In this document: positions 26,471 to 35,423 of the stretch, piece by piece
How positions within the stretch are numbered: the first letter of the stretch is position 1
Layout: every line of letters starts with the position of its first letter
Assembly (NCBI RefSeq): GCF_000420345.1
Contig: NZ_ATUT01000005.1
Location: 1-64,000 of the forward strand
DNA from: Faecalicoccus pleomorphus DSM 20574
Lineage (GTDB): Bacteria; Bacillota_I; Bacilli_A; Erysipelotrichales; Erysipelotrichaceae
Length of the DNA: 64,000 nucleotides
Direction: 5' to 3'
Position numbers and translations under genes: made by a program
The notes under the pieces: model-generated
The model's database searches: none
The model's input: the letters and a program-made list of their open reading frames with translations, nothing else
What the model was told of the DNA's origin: nothing

Positions 26471-26890
26471 TTATTCAAAGCTGGAAATCAATTTAAAAGT
26501 AAAGGCATCTCCATCTTCAATCACCACTTCATCCATAGCCGGACACATACCTGCCTCTTTACAAACGGTATTGTTTTCGGATTCAAAAACAAGCCATGGG
26601 CCTTGATCCATATCTTGTTTCAAACCACAGATTTCATTCAATAAGGAACCATATTCACCTTGTTCGATATTCACATCCAGTTCTTCTGTTTCTTCTAAAA
26701 ACTCTGTCAATGTTTTGGCATCTGTATAAAATGTTTTCTGTAAAACTTCTTTATCTTTTGTCGCATCAAAAACCTGAATTTCTATTTCTTTTTCACCTTC
26801 ATGTGCCTTTGGGGCCAAGTATTGTGATCCAATCACCACACAAACAATCACAACAACAGCCGCCAGGGCCCATCCTAATTTTTTCTTCAT
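26471..26890 (-). CDS. DUF4430 membrane-anchored protein, probable cobalamin capture
   Basis: A 139-residue protein with one N-terminal hydrophobic anchor (about 7-27) and an extracellular DUF4430 domain, the fold that resembles the C-terminal domain of transcobalamin (EIEIQVFDATKDKEVLQKTFYTDAKTLTEFLEE, then QGPWLVFESENN and DGDAFTFKL). DUF4430 proteins are often linked to ECF S components and corrinoid uptake. The ATG at 26888-26890 follows GAGGAG; a TTG two codons earlier is less likely. It is the last gene of the metF-metH operon and lies 18 bases after the S component. Confidence 0.8.
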   Translation of the reverse strand: MKKKLGWALAAVVVIVCVVIGSQYLAPKAHEGEKEIEIQVFDATKDKEVLQKTFYTDAKTLTEFLEETEELDVNIEQGEYGSLLNEICGLKQDMDQGPWLVFESENNTVCKEAGMCPAMDEVVIEDGDAFTFKLISSFE

Positions 26891-26908
26891 TTTCAAAACT
26901 CCTCTTTT

Positions 26909-27409
26909 CTACTTAATTCTTTCCTGTTGTATTCTTTCCAGCACATGTATAACCGGCTCCCATAAAAAGAGTGTTACGATAAACGTTAGACATCCTTGAA
27001 TGAGCGACGTTTTTAACCCCATCACCAGATAAAGCATCGTGATCGTCTTACTGAATAATAAAAAGGGAAGATCCACCAGCTGGCCTGTCAAGAAGGAAAA
27101 AAAGCCGGCCAATAGAGCATTGGCCCACAGACGTTTTTTCAGAAAATCTCTGCTTTTGGAAAAAATCCAGCCATATAGTGGAAAAATCAGTAAATATGCG
27201 ACATTCCAAAGAGTCAATCCGTTTAATAAAATTTGAATACATGCAAATAAGATACAGGAAATGACCACTTCTTTTCTTGTGAAGGCATGCGCAAAACATA
27301 GAATCGTAAAAGTGATCATTTCCAAATATAAAATATTGGAAAAGGCTTGAAACACCGCATATAGTATGGCTCCCATCAATGCGATGTGTGCCATTTGTCT
27401 AACGTTCAC
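26909..27409 (-). CDS. ECF transporter S component, probable cobalamin type
   Basis: A 166-residue membrane protein with about six hydrophobic helices and a short N-terminal lead (VNVRQMAHIALMGAILYAVFQ) typical of substrate-binding S components. The GTG at 27407-27409 is preferred because AAAGGAAA lies upstream; an ATG five codons later has no site and an earlier in-frame ATG lies deep within ygiQ. The gene overlaps the ygiQ end by 11 bases. Its position behind metH and before DUF4430 suggests vitamin B12 as ligand. The shared EcfA/EcfA'/EcfT energy unit is not in the window. Confidence 0.75.
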   Translation of the reverse strand: MNVRQMAHIALMGAILYAVFQAFSNILYLEMITFTILCFAHAFTRKEVVISCILFACIQILLNGLTLWNVAYLLIFPLYGWIFSKSRDFLKKRLWANALLAGFFSFLTGQLVDLPFLLFSKTITMLYLVMGLKTSLIQGCLTFIVTLFLWEPVIHVLERIQQERIK

Positions 27410-29231
27410 GAACCCGTTTCCTTTGCTTGTGTGCATAGACTTCTTTTGGTCGCTTAGCAGGAATTAAACATTTCGGACCGGAACCGATCAAATCTTCTCG
27501 ATGGGCCTTCTTTAAAGCACGATAGACAATATCATAATTCTTCGGATATCGATACTGCATCAAAGCTCTTTGTTCCAGCTTTTCTTCATATGTCTTCGCC
27601 ACATAGACCGGTTTCATGGTTCTTGGATCTAAACCAGTATAATACATACAAGTGGCCAGTGTCCCCGGGGTCGGATAGAAATCTTGCACTTGTTTTGGCG
27701 TATGATGAATTTTCTTTAAATAACAAGCCAGTTCAATCGCATCATTGAGATCACAACCTGGATGCGAGCTCATTAAATAAGGCACAAGATATTGATTTTT
27801 GCCAAATTCTTTATTCTTTTCATAATACTTATCTACAAATTTCAGATACAACTCTTTTCTTGGTTTTCCCATTTTATCTAAAACTTTAGCACTGACATGT
27901 TCCGGTGCTACTTTTAACTGGCCGCTGATATGGTATTGCACTAAACGATCAAAAAAAGTCTCATCTTTATCGTACATCAAATAATCGTAGCGAATCCCCG
28001 ATCGAATAAAGACTTTTTTAACCTTGGGCAACTGTCTTACCGCATCTAACATTTCGACATAATGAGAATGATCCACCTTTAAATTCGGACACGGTTTTGG
28101 CCATAAGCACTGTTTTGTCTTACAGGCTCCATATTCCTTTTGTTTATCACAAGCCGGGCGGGAGAAATTGGCACTGGGGCCACCGATATCATGAATATAC
28201 CCTTTAAAATTAGGCATATCGATGATCTTTTTGGCTTCCTCTACCACACTTTCGGTACTTCTTGTGGAAATCACCCGTCCCTGATGCGAGGTAATGGCAC
28301 AAAAAGCACAAGATCCAAAGCAGCCTCGGTTACTGGTGATGGAAAACTGCACCTCTTCAATAGCCGGAACATAGGTATATTTGGAATGGAAAGTTCTTTC
28401 ATACGGCAAAGAATAAGTAAAATCCATCTGTTCCTGTGTCAAAGGAAGCGGTGGTTGATTACATACGACATACCAGCCATCATAAGGCTCAATCAACATT
28501 TTAGACTGAATCGCATCCTGGTTCTGATATTGAATCAAAAAGCTTTTCGCATAAGCCTTTTTATCGTTTTTAACCGTATTAAAATCCGGTAAAAGAATAT
28601 AATCATCCACGATCGTATCAATGGATTTTGTCTTCCAGACCGTTCCACGTATATAACACAGATCCTGTACCTGTAATCCACTGTTTAAGGCGTCCGCTAC
28701 TTCGATGATCGTATTTTCACCCATGCCAAACATTAAAAGATCAGCCTGTGAATCCATTAAGATCGAACGTCTGACTTTATCATCCCAATAATCATAATGG
28801 GCCAAACGGCGAAGACTGGCTTCAATCCCCCCAATCAAAACGGGAACATGAGGAAACAGTCGTTTTAAGATTTGCGTATAAACAATCGTAGCTCGATCCG
28901 GTCTTTTGCCCATGATACCCTGATCGGTATAAGAATCCTTATCTCTTCTTCTTTTATTGACTGAATAATGATTGACCATAGAATCAATATTTCCGGCAGA
29001 AACTAAAAATCCCAGCCGCGGTGTTCCAAATTGTAAGAATTCTTCATCGTTATGCCAATCCGGCTGAGCCAAGATGGCACAGCTGTACCCAAAGACCTGC
29101 AAAGTTCTTGTGATGATGGCACAGCCAAAAGAAGGATGATCGACATAGGCATCGCCGCAGACATAGACAAAATCCACCTGTTCAAATCCTTGTTCTAACA
29201 TCTCCTGTCGTGTTGTTGGTAAAAAAGACAT
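27399..29231 (-). CDS. ygiQ: YgiQ-family radical SAM protein
   Basis: A 610-residue protein with an N-terminal corrinoid-like domain (SFGCAIITRTLQVFGYSCAI, AGNIDSMVNHY), the radical SAM cluster at Cys304-x3-Cys308-x2-Cys311, the long family insert with CDKQKEYGACKTKQCLWPKPC, and a basic tail. The function of YgiQ is not established. Its place between metH and a probable B12 transporter hints at a cobalamin link. The start has an AGGAGG site and lies 9 bases after metH. Confidence 0.93.
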   Translation of the reverse strand: MSFLPTTRQEMLEQGFEQVDFVYVCGDAYVDHPSFGCAIITRTLQVFGYSCAILAQPDWHNDEEFLQFGTPRLGFLVSAGNIDSMVNHYSVNKRRRDKDSYTDQGIMGKRPDRATIVYTQILKRLFPHVPVLIGGIEASLRRLAHYDYWDDKVRRSILMDSQADLLMFGMGENTIIEVADALNSGLQVQDLCYIRGTVWKTKSIDTIVDDYILLPDFNTVKNDKKAYAKSFLIQYQNQDAIQSKMLIEPYDGWYVVCNQPPLPLTQEQMDFTYSLPYERTFHSKYTYVPAIEEVQFSITSNRGCFGSCAFCAITSHQGRVISTRSTESVVEEAKKIIDMPNFKGYIHDIGGPSANFSRPACDKQKEYGACKTKQCLWPKPCPNLKVDHSHYVEMLDAVRQLPKVKKVFIRSGIRYDYLMYDKDETFFDRLVQYHISGQLKVAPEHVSAKVLDKMGKPRKELYLKFVDKYYEKNKEFGKNQYLVPYLMSSHPGCDLNDAIELACYLKKIHHTPKQVQDFYPTPGTLATCMYYTGLDPRTMKPVYVAKTYEEKLEQRALMQYRYPKNYDIVYRALKKAHREDLIGSGPKCLIPAKRPKEVYAHKQRKRVRER

Positions 29232-29240
29232 AACATCCTC

Positions 29241-31598
29241 CTACTGTTTGAGTATTTGCTCGGCATAACGAACCGTTGCCATCGCATCTTTGGCGTAATG
29301 ATCGGCATGAATCTGATCGGCATATTCCTGATTTAAGACTGCACCCCCGACCACCACAAAGGTATCCGGTTTTTCTTTATGAAGCAGTTCAATGGTTTCC
29401 TCCATACTTTTGACGGTTGTGGTCATCAAGGCACTTAATCCAACCAGCTTTACTTCTTCTGAAATAGCCGTTTGAACAATCACTTCCGGGGCTACATCTT
29501 TGCCCAGATCCAATACCTCATACCCATAGTTTTCCAATAAAACCTTCACAATATTTTTCCCAATATCATGAATATCTCCCTGTACGGTGGCAAGGATAAT
29601 TTTGCCTTTGGATAAAGACTGATTTTGTGCCATTTTTTCTTTTAAGACTTCGAAGCTGGCCTTGGCTGATTCTGCACTCATCAAAAGCTGCGGTAAAAAT
29701 ACCGTGCCTTGTTCAAAGCCTTTTCCCACAAGGTCCAAAGCCGGAATCAATTCTTCATCAATGATCTCTAAAGGCGCTTTTGTTTCTAAAAGCGAAGTCG
29801 TAATTTCCTTTACACGATCCTGCATACCTTTCTGGATCGCAAACGATAAAGAAACTTCCGGATTTTCACTTTTCTTTTCTTCCACCTGCTTACTGTAGTT
29901 GGAAATATAATGCATGCATTGTGCATCTTGATTCATCAAGGCCATTGATGCATCAAATGCTTTTTTCATCATTTCATTATTCGGGTTGATCATGGCACAC
30001 GATAGTCCGCTTTGTAAGGCCATGCTTAAAAAATAAGAATTGATGATCTCTCGTTGCGGTAATCCAAACGAAATGTTGGAAACACCCAGTATCGTAGAAA
30101 CATTCAGTTCTTCTTTAACCTTTTGTAGTGTATCCAGCGTAACCAAAGCACCATCCGGCTGCGAAGAAATTGTCATCGCAAGGCCATCGATCACGATATC
30201 CTTTTTTTGAATACCGTATTCCTGTGCCTTTTGCACGATCTTTTGGGCAATGGCCAGACGCTTTTTAGATGTAGAAGGAATGCCACTTTCATCTAAACAT
30301 AGCCCAACGACCACCGCTCCATATTTTTGAATCAAAGGAAATACAGATTCCATAGAATCCAGTTTCCCATTCACCGAGTTAACCATCGGTTTTCCATTAT
30401 AAAGACGTAAGGCGTTTTCTAAAGCTTCTAAATTTCCGGTATCAATCTGTAATGGCAGGGCACAGACATTTTGAAGGCGCACAACCGTTTCTTTCATCAT
30501 CTCGGCTTCATCAACATCCGGTAATCCCACATTCACATCTAAGATCTGGGCACCGGCTTCTTCCTGCTCCAACGCCTGCGAAAGAATATAATCAAACTCT
30601 TTGTTTCGTAAAGCTTGTTGAAAGCGTTTCTTTCCCGTAGGATTGATTCTTTCCCCAATCACAACCGCTTTTTTTCCGATCTGCACCGCCGATGCATAAG
30701 AAGTTACCCACGTTTGTTCTTTCATCGTATTCGGTTGGCAGGGAATATCCTTTACAGCTTCTATCATTTTTTGTATGTATTCCGGAGTAGTTCCACAACA
30801 ACCCCCTAATCCCTGTACACCGATCTGTGCAATCTTGACCATCGCCTGGGCAAAATCATCGGCTTTTAAATCATAGACAGTCTTTCCATTCAACTGGACA
30901 GGGAGTCCGGCATTGGGATTGACGATGATGGGCAGAGAAGAAACTTCCCGAATCCTTTTGACAACCGGAAGCATCTGTTCGGGACCTAAGCCACAGTTGA
31001 TTCCCAAGGCATCAACACGTAATCCCTCCAACATTGCTACAGCGGATTCTACACTGCCACCGGTCAATAATCGCTGGTTTTCATCAAAGATCATCGTTAC
31101 GATCACCGGAAGACTGCTGTTTTCTTTCGCGGCCAAAACCGCCGCTTTGGCCTCATACGTATCCGACATCGTTTCAATCAAGATAAGATCTGCGCCGGCC
31201 TTTACACCGGCTTTGACCATTTGGGAAAAATACGATACAGCCTTTTCAAAAGGAAGATCCCCCATAGGCTCCAATAACTTCCCGGTCGGGCCGATATCCA
31301 GAGCAACATAGGCATCCATGCACCCTGCTTGTTTTTTAGCTTCTTTTGCCAGTTGAATCCCGGCTGTAATGATTTCTTCCACATTATCAAACTTGAGACC
31401 ATTGGCCCCAAACGTATTGGCGTTGATCACATGACAACCGGCTTCCAGGTAAGCCTTGTGTATCGCAATCAATTCTTCGGGATGGGTAAGATTCCAGGTT
31501 TCGGGATATTCGCCGCCCGGTAATCCTCTTTCCTGCAACATGGTTCCTAAACCACCATCAAAATAGATCCACTCTTTTCCTAAACGATCTGTGATCAT
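29241..31598 (-). CDS. metH: Cobalamin-dependent methionine synthase, lacking the activation domain
   Basis: Transfers a methyl group from 5-methyl-THF via cobalamin to homocysteine. The 785-residue form has the homocysteine domain (1-290; Zn ligands Cys202, Cys267, Cys268), the pterin domain (about 310-560; GERINPTGKKRF, ILDVNVGLPDVD), the helical cap and the cobalamin domain with DIHDIG (His677 as the lower ligand). The fourth, reactivation domain is absent and is supplied by the gene directly upstream. The ATG at 31596-31598 follows AAGGGGTGAAGG; an earlier in-frame ATG lies within the neighbour. Confidence 0.95.
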   Translation of the reverse strand: MITDRLGKEWIYFDGGLGTMLQERGLPGGEYPETWNLTHPEELIAIHKAYLEAGCHVINANTFGANGLKFDNVEEIITAGIQLAKEAKKQAGCMDAYVALDIGPTGKLLEPMGDLPFEKAVSYFSQMVKAGVKAGADLILIETMSDTYEAKAAVLAAKENSSLPVIVTMIFDENQRLLTGGSVESAVAMLEGLRVDALGINCGLGPEQMLPVVKRIREVSSLPIIVNPNAGLPVQLNGKTVYDLKADDFAQAMVKIAQIGVQGLGGCCGTTPEYIQKMIEAVKDIPCQPNTMKEQTWVTSYASAVQIGKKAVVIGERINPTGKKRFQQALRNKEFDYILSQALEQEEAGAQILDVNVGLPDVDEAEMMKETVVRLQNVCALPLQIDTGNLEALENALRLYNGKPMVNSVNGKLDSMESVFPLIQKYGAVVVGLCLDESGIPSTSKKRLAIAQKIVQKAQEYGIQKKDIVIDGLAMTISSQPDGALVTLDTLQKVKEELNVSTILGVSNISFGLPQREIINSYFLSMALQSGLSCAMINPNNEMMKKAFDASMALMNQDAQCMHYISNYSKQVEEKKSENPEVSLSFAIQKGMQDRVKEITTSLLETKAPLEIIDEELIPALDLVGKGFEQGTVFLPQLLMSAESAKASFEVLKEKMAQNQSLSKGKIILATVQGDIHDIGKNIVKVLLENYGYEVLDLGKDVAPEVIVQTAISEEVKLVGLSALMTTTVKSMEETIELLHKEKPDTFVVVGGAVLNQEYADQIHADHYAKDAMATVRYAEQILKQ

Positions 31599-31602
31599 AC
31601 CT

Positions 31603-32244
31603 TCACCCCTTTCGATACATACAATCTGTCTTTTCACATTGTTGACAAGAACCAGCCAAATCTTGATTAGCTTCTCTGGTCAGTCCGATCATGGCCGTAA
31701 CGGATTTATACGGCACCATCAAATCACCCTGCGTCAAGGTCACACCGATCGTCTTTGGCATATCCAAGATTCGAATAAAATCTCTTTGGTGTGCCAAGGC
31801 ACAATCCCCATAGCCACATGAATACCGGGGACGGCAGCAATAGCCTCTTTGTCGGGCATCTATTTTGATCTGCTCATTGATTTGATCCGTATAAGCTTCA
31901 ATCATGGCACAGCCTAAAGCCTGTAAGATCACACTTTGCGCTTTATTTTGTATATTCGCTCTGGCGATCAATCGATCCGGCACAATACCTAATGTCGTTG
32001 CCAGACATACGATTTTTTCACAACCTTTTAAATTTTTGGATAAATCCTTTGAATGAATATGGACCGATGAAAAATAAAGATCTTCACCGCATTGTTTCAA
32101 ATCAAATTCTTTCATCACAAATTTAGGTGTACACTGCTGCATCTGTTCCATACAGCTTTGAATCTGTTCTAATATCGATGCATCCGGAGTCTGGTTGCGA
32201 TAGCCCAAATAGCGGTACACTTCTTTTTCGTTGACCTGTATCAT
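31603..32244 (-). CDS. Methionine synthase activation-domain protein
   Basis: A 213-residue stand-alone relative of the C-terminal MetH domain, which binds SAM and remethylates oxidised cobalamin. CRPRYSCGYGDCALAHQRD contains the family SAM-binding pattern (RxxxGYGD-like), and LATTLG, MIEAYTDQI and MIGLT match. A C-terminal CQQCEKTDCMYR cluster could bind metal. It overlaps metF by 4 bases and is followed almost without gap by metH, so the split synthase is made as a unit. Confidence 0.9.
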   Translation of the reverse strand: MIQVNEKEVYRYLGYRNQTPDASILEQIQSCMEQMQQCTPKFVMKEFDLKQCGEDLYFSSVHIHSKDLSKNLKGCEKIVCLATTLGIVPDRLIARANIQNKAQSVILQALGCAMIEAYTDQINEQIKIDARQRGYCCRPRYSCGYGDCALAHQRDFIRILDMPKTIGVTLTQGDLMVPYKSVTAMIGLTREANQDLAGSCQQCEKTDCMYRKG

Positions 32245-33101
32245 TTGATCATTTCCGACAGATTAGCCTGAATGCGTGCTGCCACATCCGGCTTATTCAT
32301 CGAGTACACATGGATATGTCGAATTCCATTGGCAATCAGATCAATGATCTGTTCACTGGCATAAACGATACCCGCCTGTTCCATGGCTTTAGGATCATCT
32401 CCAAAATGATCGACAATTGCCTTAAAGCGCTCCGGCACCTGTGTACCCGACATCTGCACACTTCGAGCCAACTGCTTTTTATTTGTAATCGGCATAATTC
32501 CCGCTAATACCGGTACTTGAATACCGGCTTCACGAATCCGATAAAGAAAATTATAGAAGATATTATTGTCAAAAAACATCTGCGTGGTCAAAAAATCACA
32601 ACCGGCATCAACCTTTTCCTTTAAATGAAGAATATCTTCTTTTTTATGCTCACATTCAATATGGCCTTCCGGATAACAGGCTCCGCCAATACAAAAATCA
32701 CCCTGTGCTTTGATGTCTTGAATCAACTGACTGGCATATTGATAATCGTGTGCGATCAAACCATCTTTAGGAATGTCCCCACGTAAAGCCATGATGTTTT
32801 CTATACCGGCATCCTTGCACTTTTGAATCATATCCAACACATGTTCTCTGGTACTGGAGACACAAGTTAAATGTGCAATGACCTGCGTTCCATATTTCTG
32901 ATATAAATCTCTTGCGAGATCAACCGTATATTGACTGGTACCTCCACCGGCTCCATAGGTGATCGACATAAAATCCGGATGTAAAGACGCAATCTTTTTT
33001 GCGGCCGCTTCTACCTTGGAATAATCATCGATCTTTTTTGGCGGAAACACCTCAAAGGATAATGTCACTTTATCTTGTTTTAATATTTCCGAAATTTTCA
33101 T
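32241..33101 (-). CDS. metF: 5,10-methylenetetrahydrofolate reductase
   Basis: Makes 5-methyl-THF, the methyl donor for the synthase encoded downstream. A TIM-barrel flavoprotein of 286 residues: SFEVFPPKK at the start, FMSITYGAGG, ALRGDIP, GGACYPEGH and FLTTQMFFDN are the FAD/folate motifs. The start has an AGGGG site. It leads the six-gene operon; a TATAAT (33143-33138, minus) lies about 37 bases upstream with a weak -35. Confidence 0.95.
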   Translation of the reverse strand: MKISEILKQDKVTLSFEVFPPKKIDDYSKVEAAAKKIASLHPDFMSITYGAGGGTSQYTVDLARDLYQKYGTQVIAHLTCVSSTREHVLDMIQKCKDAGIENIMALRGDIPKDGLIAHDYQYASQLIQDIKAQGDFCIGGACYPEGHIECEHKKEDILHLKEKVDAGCDFLTTQMFFDNNIFYNFLYRIREAGIQVPVLAGIMPITNKKQLARSVQMSGTQVPERFKAIVDHFGDDPKAMEQAGIVYASEQIIDLIANGIRHIHVYSMNKPDVAARIQANLSEMIK

Positions 33102-33170
33102 CGAATACCACCCCTTTTTTAAATATGTGATATTAAGATTATACTAAAAATCACTTCGTTTTAACATATG

Positions 33171-33193
33171 AAAAAGAAGTCCCGCAGGACTTC
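33171..33193 (-). terminator. Terminator of the T-box-controlled metY
   Basis: GAAGTCC (33193-33187, minus) pairs with GGACTTC (33182-33176) over a four-base loop, followed by five T. Confidence 0.8.
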
Positions 33194-33198
33194 CGATA

Positions 33199-34488
33199 TC
33201 ATACGCCATGAAAGGCATTTTCTAAATCAAATAAGATATCTTCAATATTTTCAATTCCGATCGATAAACGAATCGTATTATCATAGATTTCTCTTTCCTC
33301 TAATTCTTCTTTTGTACATTGTGAATGCGTTGTAGTAGCCGGATGAATCACCAGACTTTTGACATCGGCTACATTGGCCAATAAAGAGAATAACTGTAAA
33401 TGGTCAATAAACGCAAACGCCTCTTTTTGTCCTCCTTTGATATTAAAAGTAAAGATGCTGCCGCCACCTCGCTTAAAGTAGCGAACATAGGCCTCATGAT
33501 CCGGATGCTCTTTTAATAAAGGATGATTGACACGTTCTACCTTTGGATGTTTTTGTAAGTATTCTACAACCTTTTTTGTGTTCTCAAAATGACGTTCCAA
33601 TCGCAATGATAGTGTTTCCGTTCCCTGTAATAGTAAGAAGGCATTAAACGGAGAAATGGCAGCACCGGTATCACGAAGCAAGATGGCACGTATATAGGTT
33701 ACAAATGCAGCCGGTCCGGCCGCCTCAGTAAAACGGACACCATGATAGCTTGGATTGGGTTGGGATATGTTCGGGAATTTCTGACTTTTTGCCCAGTCAA
33801 AACTTCCTCCATCAACGATCACGCCACCCAGGCTCGTTCCATGACCTCCAATAAATTTAGTGGCCGAATGCACAACAATATCTGCTCCATGCTCTAATGG
33901 TCGAAACCAGAAAGCCGCTCCAAAGGTATTATCCACAACGACCGGAATGTTTCGTTCATGCGCCAATTTGGCAATGGCTTCAAAATCCGGAATATCACTG
34001 TGCGGATTGCCGAAAGTTTCCAGATAGATGGCTTTCGTGTTTTCCTGAATTGCTTCTTTGACTTCCTGTAAATCATGAATGTTGACCAATGTCGCATCGA
34101 TACCAAAACGCTTATACGTATGCTCTAATAAGTTGGAAGTACCGCCATAAATCGTTTTCTGCGCCACAATATGTTCTCCCTGTGCCGCCAATGCCTGAAT
34201 CACATACGATACAGCCGCCGCCCCAGAAGCAACAGCCAGTCCGGCAACACCACCTTCTAAAGCCGCAATACGCTCTTCAAATACACCTTGTGTCGAATTG
34301 GTCAATCGACCATAGATATTCCCCGCATCGCGTAACCCAAAACGATCAGCTGCATGTTGTGAGTTGTCAAACACATACGAAGTTGTCTGATAGATCGGTA
34401 CGGCTCTGGATCCTGTAGCTGGATCTGGTTGTTCCTGCCCTACGTGCAGCTGCAATGTTTCAAACTGTAATTTTCTTTCTGTACTCAT
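33199..34488 (-). CDS. metY: O-acetylhomoserine sulfhydrylase, T-box-controlled copy
   Basis: PLP enzyme that makes homocysteine from O-acetylhomoserine and sulfide. The 429-residue length exceeds that of the cystathionine gamma-synthase group and fits MetY. The PLP lysine is in HSATKFIGGHGTSLGG; TNSTQGVFEERIAALEGGVAGLAVASGAAA and the C-terminal SLVIHPATTTHSQ are typical. It stands alone between a methionine T-box leader and a terminator, so it is induced when uncharged tRNA-Met accumulates. A second copy (58286-59566) is only broadly similar. Confidence 0.93.
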   Translation of the reverse strand: MSTERKLQFETLQLHVGQEQPDPATGSRAVPIYQTTSYVFDNSQHAADRFGLRDAGNIYGRLTNSTQGVFEERIAALEGGVAGLAVASGAAAVSYVIQALAAQGEHIVAQKTIYGGTSNLLEHTYKRFGIDATLVNIHDLQEVKEAIQENTKAIYLETFGNPHSDIPDFEAIAKLAHERNIPVVVDNTFGAAFWFRPLEHGADIVVHSATKFIGGHGTSLGGVIVDGGSFDWAKSQKFPNISQPNPSYHGVRFTEAAGPAAFVTYIRAILLRDTGAAISPFNAFLLLQGTETLSLRLERHFENTKKVVEYLQKHPKVERVNHPLLKEHPDHEAYVRYFKRGGGSIFTFNIKGGQKEAFAFIDHLQLFSLLANVADVKSLVIHPATTTHSQCTKEELEEREIYDNTIRLSIGIENIEDILFDLENAFHGV

Positions 34489-34533
34489 GTCTATTTACCT
34501 TCTCTTTCTTTTTGGATGGTTTTTGTGAGTGTA

Positions 34534-34775
34534 TAAAAAAAGACCCATCCCTTAGGACGAGTCTATTGATTCGTGTTACCACCTAATTTTATCATCACCT
34601 TACGATAATGACCTCACCAAGCACCATCATGCTCTGTTGCGATAACGGGCAATCCCGTGATGACCTCATCGATCATCCGACTCCAAGACCATGTTCATCC
34701 TGCCTTCTGCACTTCTTTTCACCAACCAGAAGCTCTCTACGCCATCCAACAAAACTACTCTTCTCTTCTTTGTCT
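34534..34775 (-). promoter_or_regulatory. T-box riboswitch, methionine type, upstream of metY
   Basis: Read on the minus strand, the leader contains a stem I region with GGTTGGTGAAAAG in its distal part, a specifier region GAACATGG in which ATG (34692-34690) is the likely codon, the conserved T-box AGGTGGTAACACG (34584-34572), and a terminator whose AGACTCGTCC and GGATGGGTCT arms run into eight T (34564-34531). The ATG specifier predicts sensing of tRNA-Met. Limits at the 5' end are approximate. Confidence 0.9.
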
Positions 34776-34793
34776 TTTCTTATGGATGAATAC

Positions 34794-34822
34794 ATATTAT
34801 ATAACTAGGCATTAAATGTCAA
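34794..34822 (-). promoter_or_regulatory. Promoter of the metY T-box transcript
   Basis: On the minus strand a perfect TTGACA (34822-34817) is followed after 17 bases by TAATAT (34799-34794); an overlapping TATAAT gives a 15-base spacer. Confidence 0.65.
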
Positions 34823-34920
34823 GCGTTATTTTCATTTTCTTTCATGTTTTTTGAAAATTATTATCAAATTCTTTTTTAATACCACCTATTCTTAAATTCC
34901 TACCATCTATCTTTGTTTTA

Positions 34921-34949
34921 TTGTATCTATGGACTTGCCTTATTATAAT
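34921..34949 (+). promoter_or_regulatory. Promoter of the LytTR-DUF3021 pair
   Basis: TTGTAT (34921-34926) and TATAAT (34944-34949) with a 17-base spacer, about 20 bases before the start codon. Confidence 0.6.
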
Positions 34950-34970
34950 GACTTCAGAAAGGAAAAGTTC

Positions 34971-35423
34971 ATGAAAGTACAAATTCAAATTGAAAAAGAC
35001 TGTACGGAAACACAAGTGATCATCATCACAAAAGCTTTGAGTGCATCCATTCAAGAACTGGCATCTCGTATAGAAAAAGAGCCATTATCCGTATTAACAG
35101 GTATGCAGGATGAAAAACATGTTCTCATCAAGCCGGAAGAAATCTTTCGTATTTATGCCGACCATGGAAAAGTTTGAATTCAAACCAAAAAAGGTCTTTT
35201 TCAGATACGAAAAACGCTTTACCAGATAGAAGCGTTGTTAGATGAAAAACAATTTGTTCGTATTTCGCATTCAGAAATCATTTCTTTATCAAAAATTATG
35301 AATTTTGATCTAAGCTTCAACGGTACTATCTGCGTAAACTGTATCGATGGTTCAAAAAGCTATGTATCTCGTCGATATGTATCAAAAATCAAAAAAAATA
35401 TTAGGAGTGTGAAGATCGTATGA
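34971..35423 (+). pseudogene. LytTR-domain regulator with an in-frame TGA
   Basis: The ATG at 34971 follows AGAAAGGA. The frame reads through a short N-terminal sheet region into the LytTR DNA-binding domain (KPEEIFRIYADHGKV, stop, IQTKKGLFQIRKTLYQIEALL, FVRISHSEIISL, YVSRRYV) and ends at 35423. The only break is the TGA at 35175-35177; the frame does not change. The stop falls in the early strand of LytTR, so the front product could not bind DNA. The family is usually paired with a DUF3021 membrane protein, as here (4-base overlap). The break is a recent nonsense mutation or a sequence error; tryptophan readthrough is unlikely since TGA ends several genes here. Confidence 0.7.

Noticed and set aside
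29662-31523. Plus-strand open frames opposite metH
   Set aside because: All are antisense to conserved MetH domains and lack start signals.
34561-34808. Plus-strand open frames across the metY leader
   Set aside because: They are antisense to a complete T-box leader, lack ribosome sites and resemble no protein.
34971-35423. UGA read as tryptophan or selenocysteine in the LytTR gene
   Set aside because: TGA ends several other genes in the window, and no selenocysteine-type hairpin was apparent downstream; a nonsense change or error is simpler.
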